Assembly (NCBI GenBank): GCA_001599755.1
Contig: BCHX01000003.1
Coordinates: 2,887,289-2,951,288, forward strand
Direction of reading: 5' to 3'
Source of the DNA: Gliomastix tumulicola
Lineage: Eukaryota; Ascomycota; Sordariomycetes; Hypocreales; Bionectriaceae
Length of the DNA: 64,000 nt
Numbering within the stretch: the stretch's first letter is position 1; the number at the start of each line of letters is the position of its first letter. Made by a program: the position numbers and the translations under genes. The notes under the pieces are model-generated. The model worked only from the letters and a program-made list of their open reading frames with translations, had not been told where the DNA came from and searched no databases. Below, in pieces: positions 9,900 through 21,146 of this stretch.

Positions 9900-11588
9900 T
9901 TAAGCCTCGGCGCGACCGAGGTCACGGCCGGAGGCCATGGCAGCGGAAGATCCGGCTTGCTGTCCCTTGGAGGCGGGGACGTTGTTCCACGAGAGGTACG
10001 TGTGGTCGCCGAGCTTCCTGTTGGGGGGTTATCAGTACAACAACGTCTTCTTCTTTGGAGGTGCGTAGGGGCGTCGGTGACTGACCTGGGCTTGAATAGG
10101 TGGGTGACGGTGAAGATGGCGCCGAGGAGGATGCAGACGCCTCCGACGGCCATGTAGGCGATGCCGAGGAAGGGGTTGCGTCCTCCCATGACGGTGCGGG
10201 TGCTGATGAGGATGGACTTGGTGCCTCGGTACTCGATCGTGGGGAAGACTGGTTTCTTGCATGTCAGCTTGGCTTCTGGCGTTCGGCGTAGAGACGGGAG
10301 GAGGCTCGCTTACAGTAGTCGACGACGATTTCGTACGCTCCCTCGCGCATGTCCTCGTTCTCGTTCTTCTGGTACAGCTTGCTGAAAGTCGGCAGGCCAG
10401 CGGTGCGCATCCAGACCTGGAATGCCTCCCACTCCTTCAGGTCCGGCGGCGGGTTCTCGTCGGTGTAGCCGTCCGGGTAGCGGTCGTGCCAGTTGGGCGG
10501 CGGTACGACCTCACCAATCTTATAGGTGGTGTTGCCGTAGAGGTCTTTGTCGCTCGACCAGGCGACGCCGTCCTTGGACATGGGGTAGGTATCGTCCTCG
10601 CCCTGGGGCGCGTCGAGCCTCCTGGGCTGGCTGAAGGAGTCGTTGAACATGGAGTTGGCGATAAGGCCGCACGGATAGAACGGCAGGCCCGTCGCGTTGT
10701 CACCCTTGTCATCGATGTCGAGCGGGTCGCACTTGGAACCACTGATTTGGCTCTTGGTCCGCGCCTGGCCCTTGAGCTGGTCGGCATTGAACGACTCGAC
10801 GTAGCGGCGGTGGTTCTGGTAGAAGTTGGTCAGGTAGTAGTAGAAGAAGACGGGGGCGCCCATGTCCTCGGGGATGGTAAAGCGGACATGGCAGCGATCG
10901 CCCGTAATGCGCTCGGTGCTACGATCAAGCGTGATGTTCTTGACGCCCTTCTCGACGGCCCAGCGGGCGTTGACGGACGAGTTGGAGCTCTTGAAGGAGG
11001 TGTGGACTTTGCTGCTCGGCATGGATTCGAACCCATCTGACAGGTCCGGGGCATCGTTGATGCAGTCAGTGTAGTCGAGGCGAAGCTCCTGCACCTGTGG
11101 ATAGGAGAGTGCGATGTTAGATAAAGCGCGCGCGGGTCGCGATGCTCGACACCCGCCGCCTGACTGCGGGCTATCGGAGCAGCGAGGGACGGGAAACGCA
11201 CCTGTGTGCTAGCCCAGTAGAGCAGGCCACCGATCGGGGCGAAGATGATGCCGATGACGAAGAAAAGAGGCAGCACGGTCTTGGGGGTCAGGATGGGCCT
11301 GTGGCAGAGGTTAACGAAGGGGTCTTGTTGTTTGTTGGGGGGGTTGCTGTGTCGCGGATTGGTTTGAAACATACTGCCATGCCTTCAATCGCTGCTGTCT
11401 GAAGGCCGTGTCTATCGAGCAAAAAACAGGGTCAGTCCGGGGGATCCTTTGGGCGAATCGCAAACATCAAGATGCACCGGCGACAACTGACTGGCAGGGC
11501 GACGGCTCTTCTTCTTCTCCGGGTCCTTCGGGCCAGATTCGTCGGAGTGCGAGTCGACATGGTCGACGCCTCGCGGATCGTCCGCCAT
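9900..11588 (-). CDS. CDC50/LEM3 family protein, P4-ATPase (lipid flippase) beta subunit
   Basis: Six exons on the minus strand, 11588-11492, 11411-11375, 11298-11202, 11094-10314, 10248-10086 and 10017-9900, give 430 residues. CDC50 proteins chaperone and activate P4-ATPases that move aminophospholipids to the cytosolic leaflet, which matters for polarity and vesicle budding. It has the expected layout: a cytosolic N-terminus with NTAFRQQRLKAWQP, TM1 (LPLFFVIGIIFAPIGGLLYW), a large glycosylated ectodomain with paired cysteines (YTDCIN, DRCHVRF, SKCDP, PCGLIANSMFND), TM2 (LGIAYMAVGGVCILLGAIF) and the conserved LGDHTYLSWN tail. N-glycosylation sequons such as NSS, NIT and NTT are present. Which paralogue (Cdc50, Lem3 or Crf1 type) it is cannot be told from the sequence alone. 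Confidence 0.94.
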
Positions 11589-13401
11589 TTCTTTTTTCTC
11601 TCGCGTTGGAAAGGGGGCGTAGGGTTGGTGCAGGTCGAGAGTCCGGGAGGAGGGGGTTGATGCGATGCAGGGCGTTTGGGCGGGAGTGCTAAGAGGCGGG
11701 AACGTTGAAAGAATGCGCTTTGGTGATGGCCTAAGCAGAAGCAGAGACAAGGCCAAAGGCAAATGCAGAGAGCGGACGGGCTACGTGGTGATGGGGGTTC
11801 CAGACGAGTTTGGCCGCTAAAATTGTCAGGTAAGCAGTGCTCAGCAGTGTAACGGACGGAGTACGGAGTACGGATTCGATGGTGCGCCCGGTGCGCACTG
11901 GGGCAGGTTCCCGGTACGAGCGAGGTACGCGTTTGAGAGGGGCCAGTGTGGCGCAGGGAATCCCCCCAATTGGACGGTTGCTTAGTGGCTATGCGTTCAG
12001 TGGGCGGCAATCTGAAAGAGGCAACTGTCACTGTCAGAGGACGGAGCCCTGAAAGGGTGTCGAGGCACTCTATCCCGCCCAGTCCCATTGCGACCTTTTG
12101 GTTGCGATGCTCGGTCAATGGGGTGTGGTGATGATGACCGTCAGCCAGAGCCGACCATTCGGCTCTGCATTCGAGAGGCAAAGCCATGCCAATGTCGGGC
12201 GTCTTTGCAGGACGTGTTCTGGTAAGGTGCAACAACCTGTATCTGCGACCTACGCACAGTACTTGGTCCAGTAACAATTTCGGTTCATGGGGTGTTCCTT
12301 CCCAGAGCTGCTGTCTGAGGCACCCTTCTCAGCCACATCCACAAACAGTCATGACCTCATCTGCGAGACGGGAGTCTTCAATGCTGCTCCCAGCATCAAG
12401 ACGGGCAAAAAACCCTGGCCTCCTGCGCCCTGGTCGACGCTGCAAGTCAGCCGTCGCCAAGCGATTGATTGGGGGCCGATCGGCTTCTCGACAAGCTCGA
12501 AAAGAACAGACTGGTAATATCAGAAACAAGGTTGAAGGATTCGATTCGGTCCCGTCCAATGTTGTACTCGGCGCAACAGAGGAAAACGTGGGACCGACGA
12601 TGCGTGCGTCAAGCCTGCATCCAGCATCCATCCAGCAATCCATCCCGCTCTCCATCCGCACTGCGACAACGTTGTGCTGCTACTGCTCCTGTCGCATGCC
12701 CTTCTCGCCTTCGGCCCTGCTATCTTGACGCGATACTGAACATGTCTGGGGGCTTCTTCCCAGCAGCCTCATCTGGCGAGCGATGCAACGTGCTGGCACA
12801 GACAGGGACAGATGATGGGCACTATCGTTGCTGGTGCCTGGCCGACGCGCCGCCTCTCAAATCTCCAAACTCCATCGCCCGGATCCTTCACCTTGGCTTA
12901 GCTCGAGATGCCGGTGCCCGCCGTCGCAACGGAGATCTACAGGCAAAATTTCCCCAAACCTCTTGCGACTCCTACATCTCGTTCGCCAGCACAGGAAATG
13001 CCACTCACTCCGGCCAGTCGCCCTCGCCTGCGGGTCTGCCGCATCTGCCGTCCCAGCACATCTGCCGGCTGCCAGAGATGCCTGTCTCTGCGCAGGAGGG
13101 ATAACGATGATGGGGGAGGGATGCATAAGGGGGGGTCGTCGCCTTCGCGTGGTGGATGGATGGTAATATCTCGACTGCGACCCTGACATGACATGCCTTA
13201 GTATTAAATCCCGCCGCCCTGGTCGACCAAGGATACAAGAGTTCTAGTGTCCCCCGAAGGTCCCTACATGTGCAGTGCAGTTCGTTCTCATCTATCCGGC
13301 TTTATACATCATCAGTAGTTTGACTGATGTATGCCGAGAAGCCCCTACAGGCTCTCCTCCAGTCAGGCCTGACCTAGACAGTCGCCAGCCCGAGTGCCAA
13401 T
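11589..13401. other. long divergent intergenic region
   Basis: This lies between two outward-facing genes (CDC50 type and rhodopsin-domain protein). ORFs of 100-211 codons occur at 12186-12728 and 12469-13104, but they are Ser/Arg/Pro-rich, overlap in several frames and resemble no family, so I do not call them. A 16-codon uORF (13327-13377) precedes the rhodopsin-domain gene. Confidence 0.45.
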
Positions 13402-14679
13402 ATGGCCCAGCTCAACCGGTTCCTCACCGAGATCTGGATCCTCTACGCCATCGCCGTCGCCTTCACTGCCCTCAGGGTGGTGGCGCGCGTCCGTGCCGTT
13501 GGCTGGAGAGGATTCGAAGCCGATGACTTTCTGACACTTGGAGCTATTGTGAGCGCTGGTCTCGCTGCCAATGAGCTTCAATTGGATCTCGCTGACCTCT
13601 TGCCTAGGTATCCTATTCAGCTCAAGTCACCGTTGCTCACCATGGCGGCTCCCTATACTACTCAATGGTAGCTCCCCAGCTTGCGTCGGGACGCCCACCG
13701 CCTCTCCCGCAGCCCGGGTCACCGGCAATGGAGATTAGGGCGACCGGTGCCAAGTACCACTTCTCCCTCTGGATCGTGTACGCCAGCACGCTGTGGCTGC
13801 TCAAGGCGTCTCTGCTCGTCCTCTACATGCGCCTCACTACGGGCCTTGCTGGCACGTACCGCGTGCGCATCCTGTTTGGCTTTGGGCTTCTCATTGCAAG
13901 TCTGGCCGCGGTCTACCTGACCGTCTTCCTGACCTGCCGCCCGTTTGGTGACTACTTTGACACCGTCTCGCCCATTGTGCGCAGTACGTTCTATCTCTCC
14001 ACGACGAGCGTGCCTGGTGTTAACCTTTGTTGTACCAGATGAATGCATTCCCGCTGTCTCCCGTCCAATTGTCTGGACCTGCTATACCTTCAACGTCATC
14101 ACGGACCTCTACCTCATCGCCCTACCTCTCCCCATGCTCTTCCAGACCACCATGAAGACTTGGAAGAAGGTCGGTCTTGGCGTGCTCTTCTCTGGCGGCG
14201 CCGCCATCATCGTCTGCGCCACCATTCGCTGCGTCCTCCTTACCACGGACCCGGCCAACGGTGCACCGCTCTCAGGCAACTGGGGCATTCGTGAGGCTTT
14301 CGTGGCCGTCATCACGACCAACTTCCCCGTCGTCTTCACCCTTATCCGGGGCATGCTCGGACCGGCATTCCGGTCACGGAACACCAGCAATCCGTCCAAG
14401 CTCAAGGGCGGCAGCTCTGGGAACGAGACGGGCACCGAGCTCGGCACTGTCGGCAAGAGCCGAAGGAGGAGCAAGAAGGCGATGGCGGGCAACGGGGTTC
14501 TGACGACGCAGATGCTCTTCAGCGAGAGCGAGGAGAAGATGGTCAAGGACGAGGGGTTCGAGGACGAGGGCGTCTCGACGCAGATGCCTGTGCCGGCGCT
14601 GGCGCCAGATCACGGGAGGGGGTATCAGAGGTACGCGGACGTGGAGCGGACTGCAGGGGCGAAATATACCGTGCGTTAG
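13402..14679 (+). CDS. fungal rhodopsin-domain integral membrane protein (PTH11-like superfamily)
   Basis: Three exons, 13402-13548, 13608-13983 and 14039-14679, give 387 residues. It belongs to the fungal rhodopsin domain family, seven-TM proteins often called PTH11-like or SAT20-like, most of which have no known ligand. The start lies almost within TM1 (ILYAIAVAFTALRVVARV), followed by FEADDFLTLGA, HHGGSLYYSM, YHFSLWIVYASTLWLLKASLLVLYMRL, the family CRPFGDYF and NECIP cysteines, TCYTFNVITDLYLIALPLPML, and NFPVVFTLIRGMLGP. A charged Ser/Lys tail follows. The loop between TM2 and TM3 is Pro/Gly-rich and unusual, so exon 2 borders carry some doubt. No CFEM domain is present. Confidence 0.85.
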
Positions 14680-16772
14680 CGGTGGATTGATATCTTGATA
14701 CCTACGTATGTTAATGATGAATAATAATGGGCTCATGATTGATTGGACTCCCAAGATGCAGCATCACAGCACGTTCCCAGCGTCCCCTGCTCATCCCAGT
14801 CGTTGAAACTTGGGTTCGCGATCGCCGCCGGGCCGCCCCTGGTCAGTGAAAGGAACCATGCTGGGGTGAGTCGCAAGGGCACATTCGTTGCTCAAGACAT
14901 GATGCGCTCTGAAGAAATTTGAGCGACCATTCTTCAAGTTCACTACAGGAGCAATCTCTGGCTTGGAGACATCAGTGGGCGACTCGGTGTCTCGGCGCCG
15001 AGACACTTCCAGCTGGACGGTGTCGCCGGGCTTATCGATAACGCGTTCTGGGGTGATTTTCTGATTTTCCACTCCACTGAATTTCAGACCAGCATTATTG
15101 CACTGTAGGTAGCATCAGCACCAAGGTCTTACTCAGGCCACCAATCCAGCTTGCTAATGAAACCTACCCAAGGTCCTCCTCACCGCTTCGAGCCACAGAT
15201 TTCGCGTGACTCGGCCGCGAGGACGCAATGGAATGCTGATGAACTGACGGGCGCAAATGCGACTGGGCCCGATTGGGGCCACGCGCACACCTTCTGAGAC
15301 AGTGTCTCTGGCCTGGAGCCGCTAGAAAGCGAATCACCGCATTTCAGCTGGCTGCTAACGGCCGGTCCTATGCCCTTCGCAGCTTGCAGAATGCATGCCC
15401 ATGCCCATGCCCATGTACATGCACATGCACATGCACGGCCTAACATGCACAGGACCTTTGTGGGATTGCGACTTGCCAGCGAATTCCTAGACATGCATTT
15501 CTTCGCCAGGCGCTAATGCTCGACTGGCCCTGTTCGTCACATTCCCCCCTCCCGGTCTTGCAAGGTGCCCGCCTCTATCTTCTCGACTCGAGAGGCCAGT
15601 AGTTAATATTCCTCCGATCCGATCCCCTCTCCCCCGAAATTCCCAACAGATCTGCCTCGTCATCTGCTCGGCAGACTCGCCAAGAGGGCAGAAAACCCTC
15701 CCAGGGACGTCCTAGCCCGCATTCTGAGGCTCCGAAGGGGAGGTCGCCGGGCGGCTGGAATGGAAGCAATTGGCATAAGCTATAAGAACCTGGGGGCCCC
15801 TTGTCCACGTAACCCTCTTTCCCTCTTCTCCCCCCTCTCACTCTTCGGTGAGGGCATCTCGTCTCATCTCCTCCCAGCCTGTCGACCGTGATCCGATTCT
15901 CCCCAACAAATTAGCCGCCCGGCTTCTGACTTGTGTGTGACTGACATCGGGCGATTTTTTCCTCTTCTTTGCGCACCGGTCACCTGGCCTTGGGTCAACC
16001 AAACCCCGTGCCCGGCTTCTCACACGGTCTCCCTCTCACTCAATCATTTGTTGTTTTTATTTCATGATGATTGCTTGAGTGACAATGCTGTGAAGTCGCC
16101 TTGTTTGCTCTGCCAATCCTCGGGTGTTTTGCCACTGTTGGCCATTTCCCTGCCAGCCACAAGTTTATAGCCACCGCCCATTACGAGTCCTCCGGCCACT
16201 GGGGCTTGGCTGCTGCTTGGCCGACTATCCGGCTTGTCGTCGTCGTCGTCGTCACTACCTCGCCCACCGCGAGAGAACAGGGAATCACAGGGGAGGAAGG
16301 GAAAACGGCTTGTGCTCGGTCAATCGTCATCTCGCACTGAACCACGCGCGAAAGGGCGAGCCGCGTACCATCATTTTGCGCTTGGCTGACCGAGACGTCG
16401 GGTTTTATTACCTTTTCGCTATCACTCTGACTCCCGCCTCTCGGACTTGAGTTAGGCATCTGATCAAGTCACTCGTCTGAACAATAAACAAGGTCAGCCC
16501 TTCTCCCTCTCTTCTGCTCATTTCTTCTTCTCCTTCTCCTTCTTCTTCTTCTTCCTCCCTCTTGTTCCTGTTTTATTTTCCTTTGTCTGCACCGCTGAAC
16601 ACTTTTATCTGCACTCTGTATTCCACCACCCTTGCATTGTATTAGTACTTATACTCGAGCCTCAACTCGTCTGCGCACCGAGAGTGGGCAGTGACGCAAG
16701 CCTCCCTTCACCCATTCTCACACTCCCATCTCGCCTGCTCTCTCTGTACAATACCAGCCCTCTGGAAGTCCC
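14680..16772. other. long non-coding interval, probable leader and promoter of the 16773 gene
   Basis: Non-coding by composition, with T/C-rich tracts (about 16500-16570) and a TATAAG motif near 15780. No supported ORF. The pyrimidine-rich character downstream of 15800 resembles a long fungal 5' leader. Confidence 0.4.
15391..15436. repeat. tandem CATGCC/CATGCA hexamer repeat
   Basis: About seven consecutive 6-base units of CATGCC, CATGTA or CATGCA type. This is simple sequence with no gene association seen. Confidence 0.75.
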
Positions 16773-17497
16773 ATGGGCCCTCTGGGTACACCCAGACCAG
16801 GACCAGAAGCACCAAGCACCACCGCCAGAATGACCATCAACGACTCTTCTCGGGGACTCGCTGTTGACGCGCACCACCAGCAGCCCACGCCGCAGATCAT
16901 GTCTACTCCACCCACGCCTACGAGGATCCGGCGCGAGGACCGGGACACCGGCTTCCCGGAGCCGTTTGGAGACAGTAAGTGGCCCGAAACATGATCATCA
17001 AGAGTCGTTCCCACTGACAAAAGATCACAGACTTCAACACGACGCTCCCGCACCCGGACGCAGACCTCTCCCCCAACGCCACCATCTCGGCCGACGACCT
17101 CTCCGTCGAGCAGGCCATGAAGCGCCGCCGCCTCTCCATGCTCACCAAGCACCGCCGCACCGTCAGCCAGGCCAGCTCCATCGGCGGCGCCTCCATCACG
17201 GGCGTCCTGTCCATCGTCAGCGCCTACATGCCCGCCACGCCCGTCACCGACGCTCACCATCCCGTCATCGGCGGCGGCGCCGCCGGCGGCCCGCAGCACC
17301 AGCTCCCGGACGCGCCCAACGGGCCTGCTAGCGACAGCTCCGCCGCGTCCAAGGCGAGCGCGTCGTATGCGCGCGGTGCCGGCGGTGGCTATGACACGCC
17401 GCCGCTGTCGCCTTCGTCGGCGCAGGGGACGTCTGTGGACGGGGAGAGGAGGGGCAGCGGTGGACGGCTGAGGAGGTGGCTGTCCAGCCGGCGATGA
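16773..17497 (+). CDS. small Ser/Arg-rich protein of unknown function
   Basis: Two exons, 16773-16974 and 17031-17497, joined by a GTAAGT...TCACAG intron, give 222 residues if the first ATG is used. ATG at 16830 (MTINDSSRG) is an alternative start. The protein has a disordered N-terminus with proline and TPPTPTR motifs. A conserved-looking centre follows (FNTTLPHPDADLSPNATISA, then DLSVEQAMKRRRLSMLTKHR, where RRRLS fits a PKA-type site). The Gly/Ala/Ser-rich region ends in a basic SGGRLRRWLSSRR tail. There is no membrane segment and I do not recognise a family. The long pyrimidine-rich upstream region suggests a long 5' UTR. The clean splice junction and GC3 bias support a real gene. Confidence 0.6.
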
Positions 17498-18005
17498 TGA
17501 TGCCCTGAAGGGCGCAGTGCACACGGATTCTTTCTTTCTTTTTGATGATTTACTTCTTTTTTTAACGGCCGGACCCCTTTATACGATAACGAGACTAACG
17601 ATTTTTTGAAACCCCCCCCCCCCCCCCCCCCCCCCCCCTCGACCTGGCGTTTTCGAACAGCGAGGAGAAAACGGAAAAAGGGATGGACGGCCTCAGCATT
17701 TGCACCTTACTTTTCTGTCTTTAATTGTTATTTTTGGCCTTCTTCACGGTCTTTGTGGAGGGGCCGACCTTTCGTTATTTTTTTTGTATCAATTAGCCAT
17801 GCTCTTGATCGGAAAGCAAAAATCTGATTTCTTATTTCTCATATCTCGTGTGTAAAAGCTCTCGATCTCTTCCCCTCTCCTATGCTCACATCGTGCCCAT
17901 GAGACCCGTCTACCCTTCCCTACTTATGTAGCCGTCCCACATTCGTAAATCAGCACGCGCTGTCCCATCCTCGTAGCATCTCCCCCCAACCCGCGCGCGC
18001 CTCCT
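17498..18005. other. convergent intergenic region
   Basis: This is the 3' flanks of the 16773 gene and HIU hydrolase. It contains the poly-C tract at 17612-17638 and T-rich sequence. No supported ORF. Confidence 0.5.
17612..17638. repeat. poly-C homopolymer, 27 bases
   Basis: An uninterrupted run of C in the 3' flank of the small Ser/Arg-rich gene. Homopolymer length in an assembly is unreliable. Confidence 0.9.
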
Positions 18006-18752
18006 TCAGCTCCCACGGTACGTCGTGTAGCTGTACGGGCTCAGCAGCAGCGGCACGTGGTAGTGCTGCCCCTCGTCGACGCGGAACACGACCGTCGCCT
18101 CGGGGAAGAAGGTCGCGGCCTCGCCAAAGTAGCCCTCGGTGTCGAAGCGCAGCGTCCAGCGCGACGGCCCGCGCACGTTGGCGAGCACGTCGACGAGCGT
18201 GTGGACGGGGACCTCGCCGGCCGACGTCTCGGAGCTGTAGGGCAGCCAGACCTTGACGCGGCCGTCGTCGTCGGTGAAGGCCTCGAAGGACTTGAGGCCG
18301 CCGGCCGCGTTGTTGTTGCTGTTGTTGGTGCTCGTACCGTCACCCGGGGAGGCGATGGTAGCCGAGGTGTGGTTGTTCGTGGCGGGCGAGGCAAAGGAGG
18401 GGCCTTCGAGGCGCACGCGGATGCCCTTGGCTGGGCGGCCGGCCGTCGTGTCGAGGACGTGGCACGTGATGGGGTCCTTGCCGGAGGAAGACATCGTAGG
18501 GGTCTAGGTAGGGGCTTAGGTCAGTACGTCTTGTCCCATCTATCCACGTATGCAGGCAGATACAGCCATTGGCAGGCTGTGTAGATCAAGGGTCTCGAAT
18601 CGAGGGCGTAGCCGGGGAGCTCTGCTTACAAGGGGTCCCGAGATGAGGTTGAGAAGGGCACTAGACGAAGCTGCTGGACGACTGCTGTCTGACGAAGACG
18701 ACGATGGCGGGGGATTCGCACCAGGCTCAGGCTTGAGGTCAGTGCGGGGCAT
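18006..18752 (-). CDS. 5-hydroxyisourate hydrolase (transthyretin-like), with probable upstream exon
   Basis: The enzyme hydrolyses 5-hydroxyisourate, the urate oxidase product, to OHCU in purine catabolism, usually in peroxisomes. The catalytic part (18503-18006) contains the family signatures: N-terminal DPITCHVLDTTAGRPA (His), the central WTLRFDTEGYF (Arg), and the C-terminal HYHVPLLLSPYSYTTYRGS with the diagnostic YRGS end. A Ser/Asn-rich insert sits at about 36-66 of this part. A start at 18494 (MSSSGKDP) gives 162 residues. An upstream exon, 18752-18630, ends in a good donor (GTAAGC) and joins in frame to TAG|ACC at 18503 through a 126-base intron, giving 206 residues. It would add a Ser-rich leader ending ALLNLISGPLTPT. 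The core is certain; the upstream exon is about 55% likely. Confidence 0.88.
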
Positions 18753-19947
18753 CAAAGAGGCAGAGCTTCTGACGCGGCGTAGAGGCTTCTTTAAATAAAA
18801 AAAAAAGCTAGGGGGATAGCAAAGATGAAGATGGGTGAAAAGGAGAGAGAGAGAGAAAAAAAATAGATGGAAAACAAAAATAACCACACGCAAGCCGTAG
18901 GTAGACGAGAACGGGGGAAAGTTCTCCAATGAATCACTGAGCTTCGCTTGTAATAGTGCATGCATGCATGCATGCACGCTGGGAGCCTCAGCCACGCTGG
19001 CCGGCGATTGCCGCGTGGAGCAGCCCGAGCAACGGTTCCCGTCAAAGTGTAGGACGAAAAGCGAGCTTCCCGTCGCTTGGACGGCATCGAAAAGTCGGGG
19101 GTTCAGACCCTGACGGGCTGGCTGCTGTCCTCCTCACTATTTTTAGGCGAAGCTGTACGACAGGGCCGGCGTCGGGGTTGCATCGCGGGCTTCGTCATCA
19201 TGTCTTGATTGGCCGTTGGGGCCTCGTCCCCCTGGCTCGGGTGAGCTGAGGTCGGTGTTGTTCTGCAGCTGGCTTGCATCCATATTGGCTCACGGGGTTC
19301 GTCCGCGTCCTAGAACTTGGTGCAAGGGCATGGTCGAGTTCTAAATTTGAGTCCTACGATCCCCCTGCTGGGGACGAGGCCCTTTCGTAGGGACGTGGTA
19401 ATTGGCGGTTATAAATGGACAATGACCTTGCATCTCATCTCCAATCTCGGTGCAACGCAGATTGCTGCATTGGTGTCGGGTGGTGGAAGGAAAACTTGGA
19501 CCATATGCACACCCAGATTGTGTGGTCCAATGCTCAAGTATTTGTTTGACCGCTTGGGTGTTAATGGTGTTTATTTAAAGATGCCAACACTGGCGATGCG
19601 GGGTGGGATGCAGCAATCCGACTTAATTGAGCGGACATGCTAGGACCAGAAACCTGAGCCGTCTGAGCGGGGTATTGTGTCTTCCTCTATCTTGCCCCTC
19701 CACGACGACGGCCTTCGCTGATGGTCTCCATCTTTCCAGAACCTGCTTTCGACCATCGTCATCCAAACTAGACAGCTCTCCTGGTCTTGGCCGACCGCCG
19801 TTAGATTTCCTTTCTCCTTTCCTTCTCCTTGCTGCGCCGTACCCGTACCTACTCCTCGCCTCCCCAGACCCCTCCTCACGCCGTCTCTCCCGCACCAAAA
19901 CAAGAGACGACACCGTTCGTCCTGAACACGTCGCCTCTCACAACACA
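18753..19947. other. divergent intergenic region between HIU hydrolase and GET3
   Basis: Non-coding, with an A-rich purine block (about 18798-18885) and a (TGCA)5 repeat. No supported gene. The GET3 leader is CT-rich from about 19730. Confidence 0.45.
18957..18976. repeat. (TGCA)5 self-complementary repeat
   Basis: Five perfect TGCA units, a perfect 20-base palindrome, in the region between HIU hydrolase and GET3. Confidence 0.85.
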
Positions 19948-20358
19948 ATGTCCACCGCCGTCGTGTCCGCCGACGACGCCCTGGAGCCGTCGCTCCAGAC
20001 CCTCCTCGACCAGCGCAGCCTCCGCTGGATCTTCGTCGGCGGCAAGGGCGGCGTCGGCAAGACGACGACCTCGTGCTCGCTCGCCATCCAGCTCGCCCGC
20101 GTGCGCCGCTCCGTCCTGCTCATCTCGACCGACCCCGCGCACAACCTGTCGGACGCCTTCTCGCAGAAGTTCGGCAAGGAGGCCCGCCTCGTGAACGGCT
20201 TCGACAACCTGTCGGCCATGGAGATCGACCCCAACGGGAGCATGCAGGACCTGCTCGCGGGCCAGGGCGGGCAGGCCGAGGAGGACCTGAATGCCATGGG
20301 GGGCGGCATCGGGGGGATGATGCAGGATCTCGCCTTTGCGGTGGGTTCTTTTCTTTTC

Positions 20359-20454
<96 letters not shown>

Positions 20455-21146
20455 GGCTCTCTATATCATACGGGGTGAGAAGACAGACTAACGCAGATCT
20501 ATATCTATAGATCCCCGGTATCGATGAGGCCATGTCCTTCGCCGAGGTCCTCAAGCAGGTCAAGTCCCTCTCCTACGAGACCATCATCTTCGACACCGCC
20601 CCGACGGGCCACACCCTCCGCTTCCTCCAGTTCCCCTCCGTCCTCGAGAAGGCCCTCGCCAAGGTCTCCCAGCTCTCGTCCCAGTACGGCCCGCTCCTCA
20701 ACGGCTTCCTCGGCGCGGGGGGGCAGCTGCCCAACGGCCAGAACCTCGGCGACATGATGGAGAAGCTCGAGTCGCTGCGCGCCACCATCGCCGAGGTCAA
20801 CGCCCAGTTCAAGGACCCGGACCTGACGACGTTTGTCTGCGTCTGCATCGCCGAGTTCCTGAGCCTGTACGAGACGGAGCGCATGATCCAGGAGCTCGTC
20901 AGCTACGGCATCGACTCCCACAGCATCGTGGTCAATCAGCTGCTCTTCCCGCGCAGGGACAACAGCTGCGAGCAGTGCGGCGCCCGGCGGAAGATGCAGC
21001 GCAAGTACCTGGATCAGTACGAGGAGCTGTACGCCGAGGACTTCAACGTCGTCAAGATGCCGCTGCTCGTCGAGGAGGTCCGTGGCAAGGAGAAGCTGGA
21101 GAAGTTCAGCGAGCTGCTCGTCACCCCTTACGTCCCCCCTGAATAG
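19948..21146 (+). CDS. get3: GET3/ASNA1 ATPase, tail-anchored protein targeting
   Basis: Two exons, 19948-20340 and 20511-21146, give 342 residues, the usual Get3 length. The homodimeric cytosolic ATPase hands tail-anchored membrane proteins to the ER Get1/Get2 receptor. Visible motifs are the deviant P-loop GGKGGVGKTT (31-40), switch I DPAHNLSDAF (62-71), switch II DTAPTGHTLR (159-168), the hydrophobic-groove helices around LGAGGQLPNGQNLGDMMEKL, the zinc-binding CEQC (284-287) at the dimer interface, and the C-terminal MPLLVEEVRGKEKL. The 170-base intron has a GTGGGT donor and CTATAG acceptor and is dominated by T homopolymers. It converges with MPE1. Confidence 0.97.
20373..20454. repeat. 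poly-T tracts (53 and 24 T) inside the GET3 intron
   Basis: T at 20373-20425 and again at 20431-20454, separated by GATGA. Mixed T/C tracts precede it. The exact length may be an assembly approximation. Confidence 0.9.

Noticed and set aside
11018..11040. tRNA B-box-like sequence (ATTCGAACCC) on the minus strand
   Set aside because: It lies inside the CDC50-family coding exon (GFESMPSS) with no A box or tRNA fold around it.
12469..13104. 211-codon plus-strand ORF upstream of the rhodopsin-domain gene
   Set aside because: Composition is random-like, overlapping ORFs occur in several frames, and there is no motif or family resemblance.
19100..19130. tRNA T-arm-like GGGTTCAGACCCT
   Set aside because: No matching A box, acceptor or anticodon arm upstream on the same strand.
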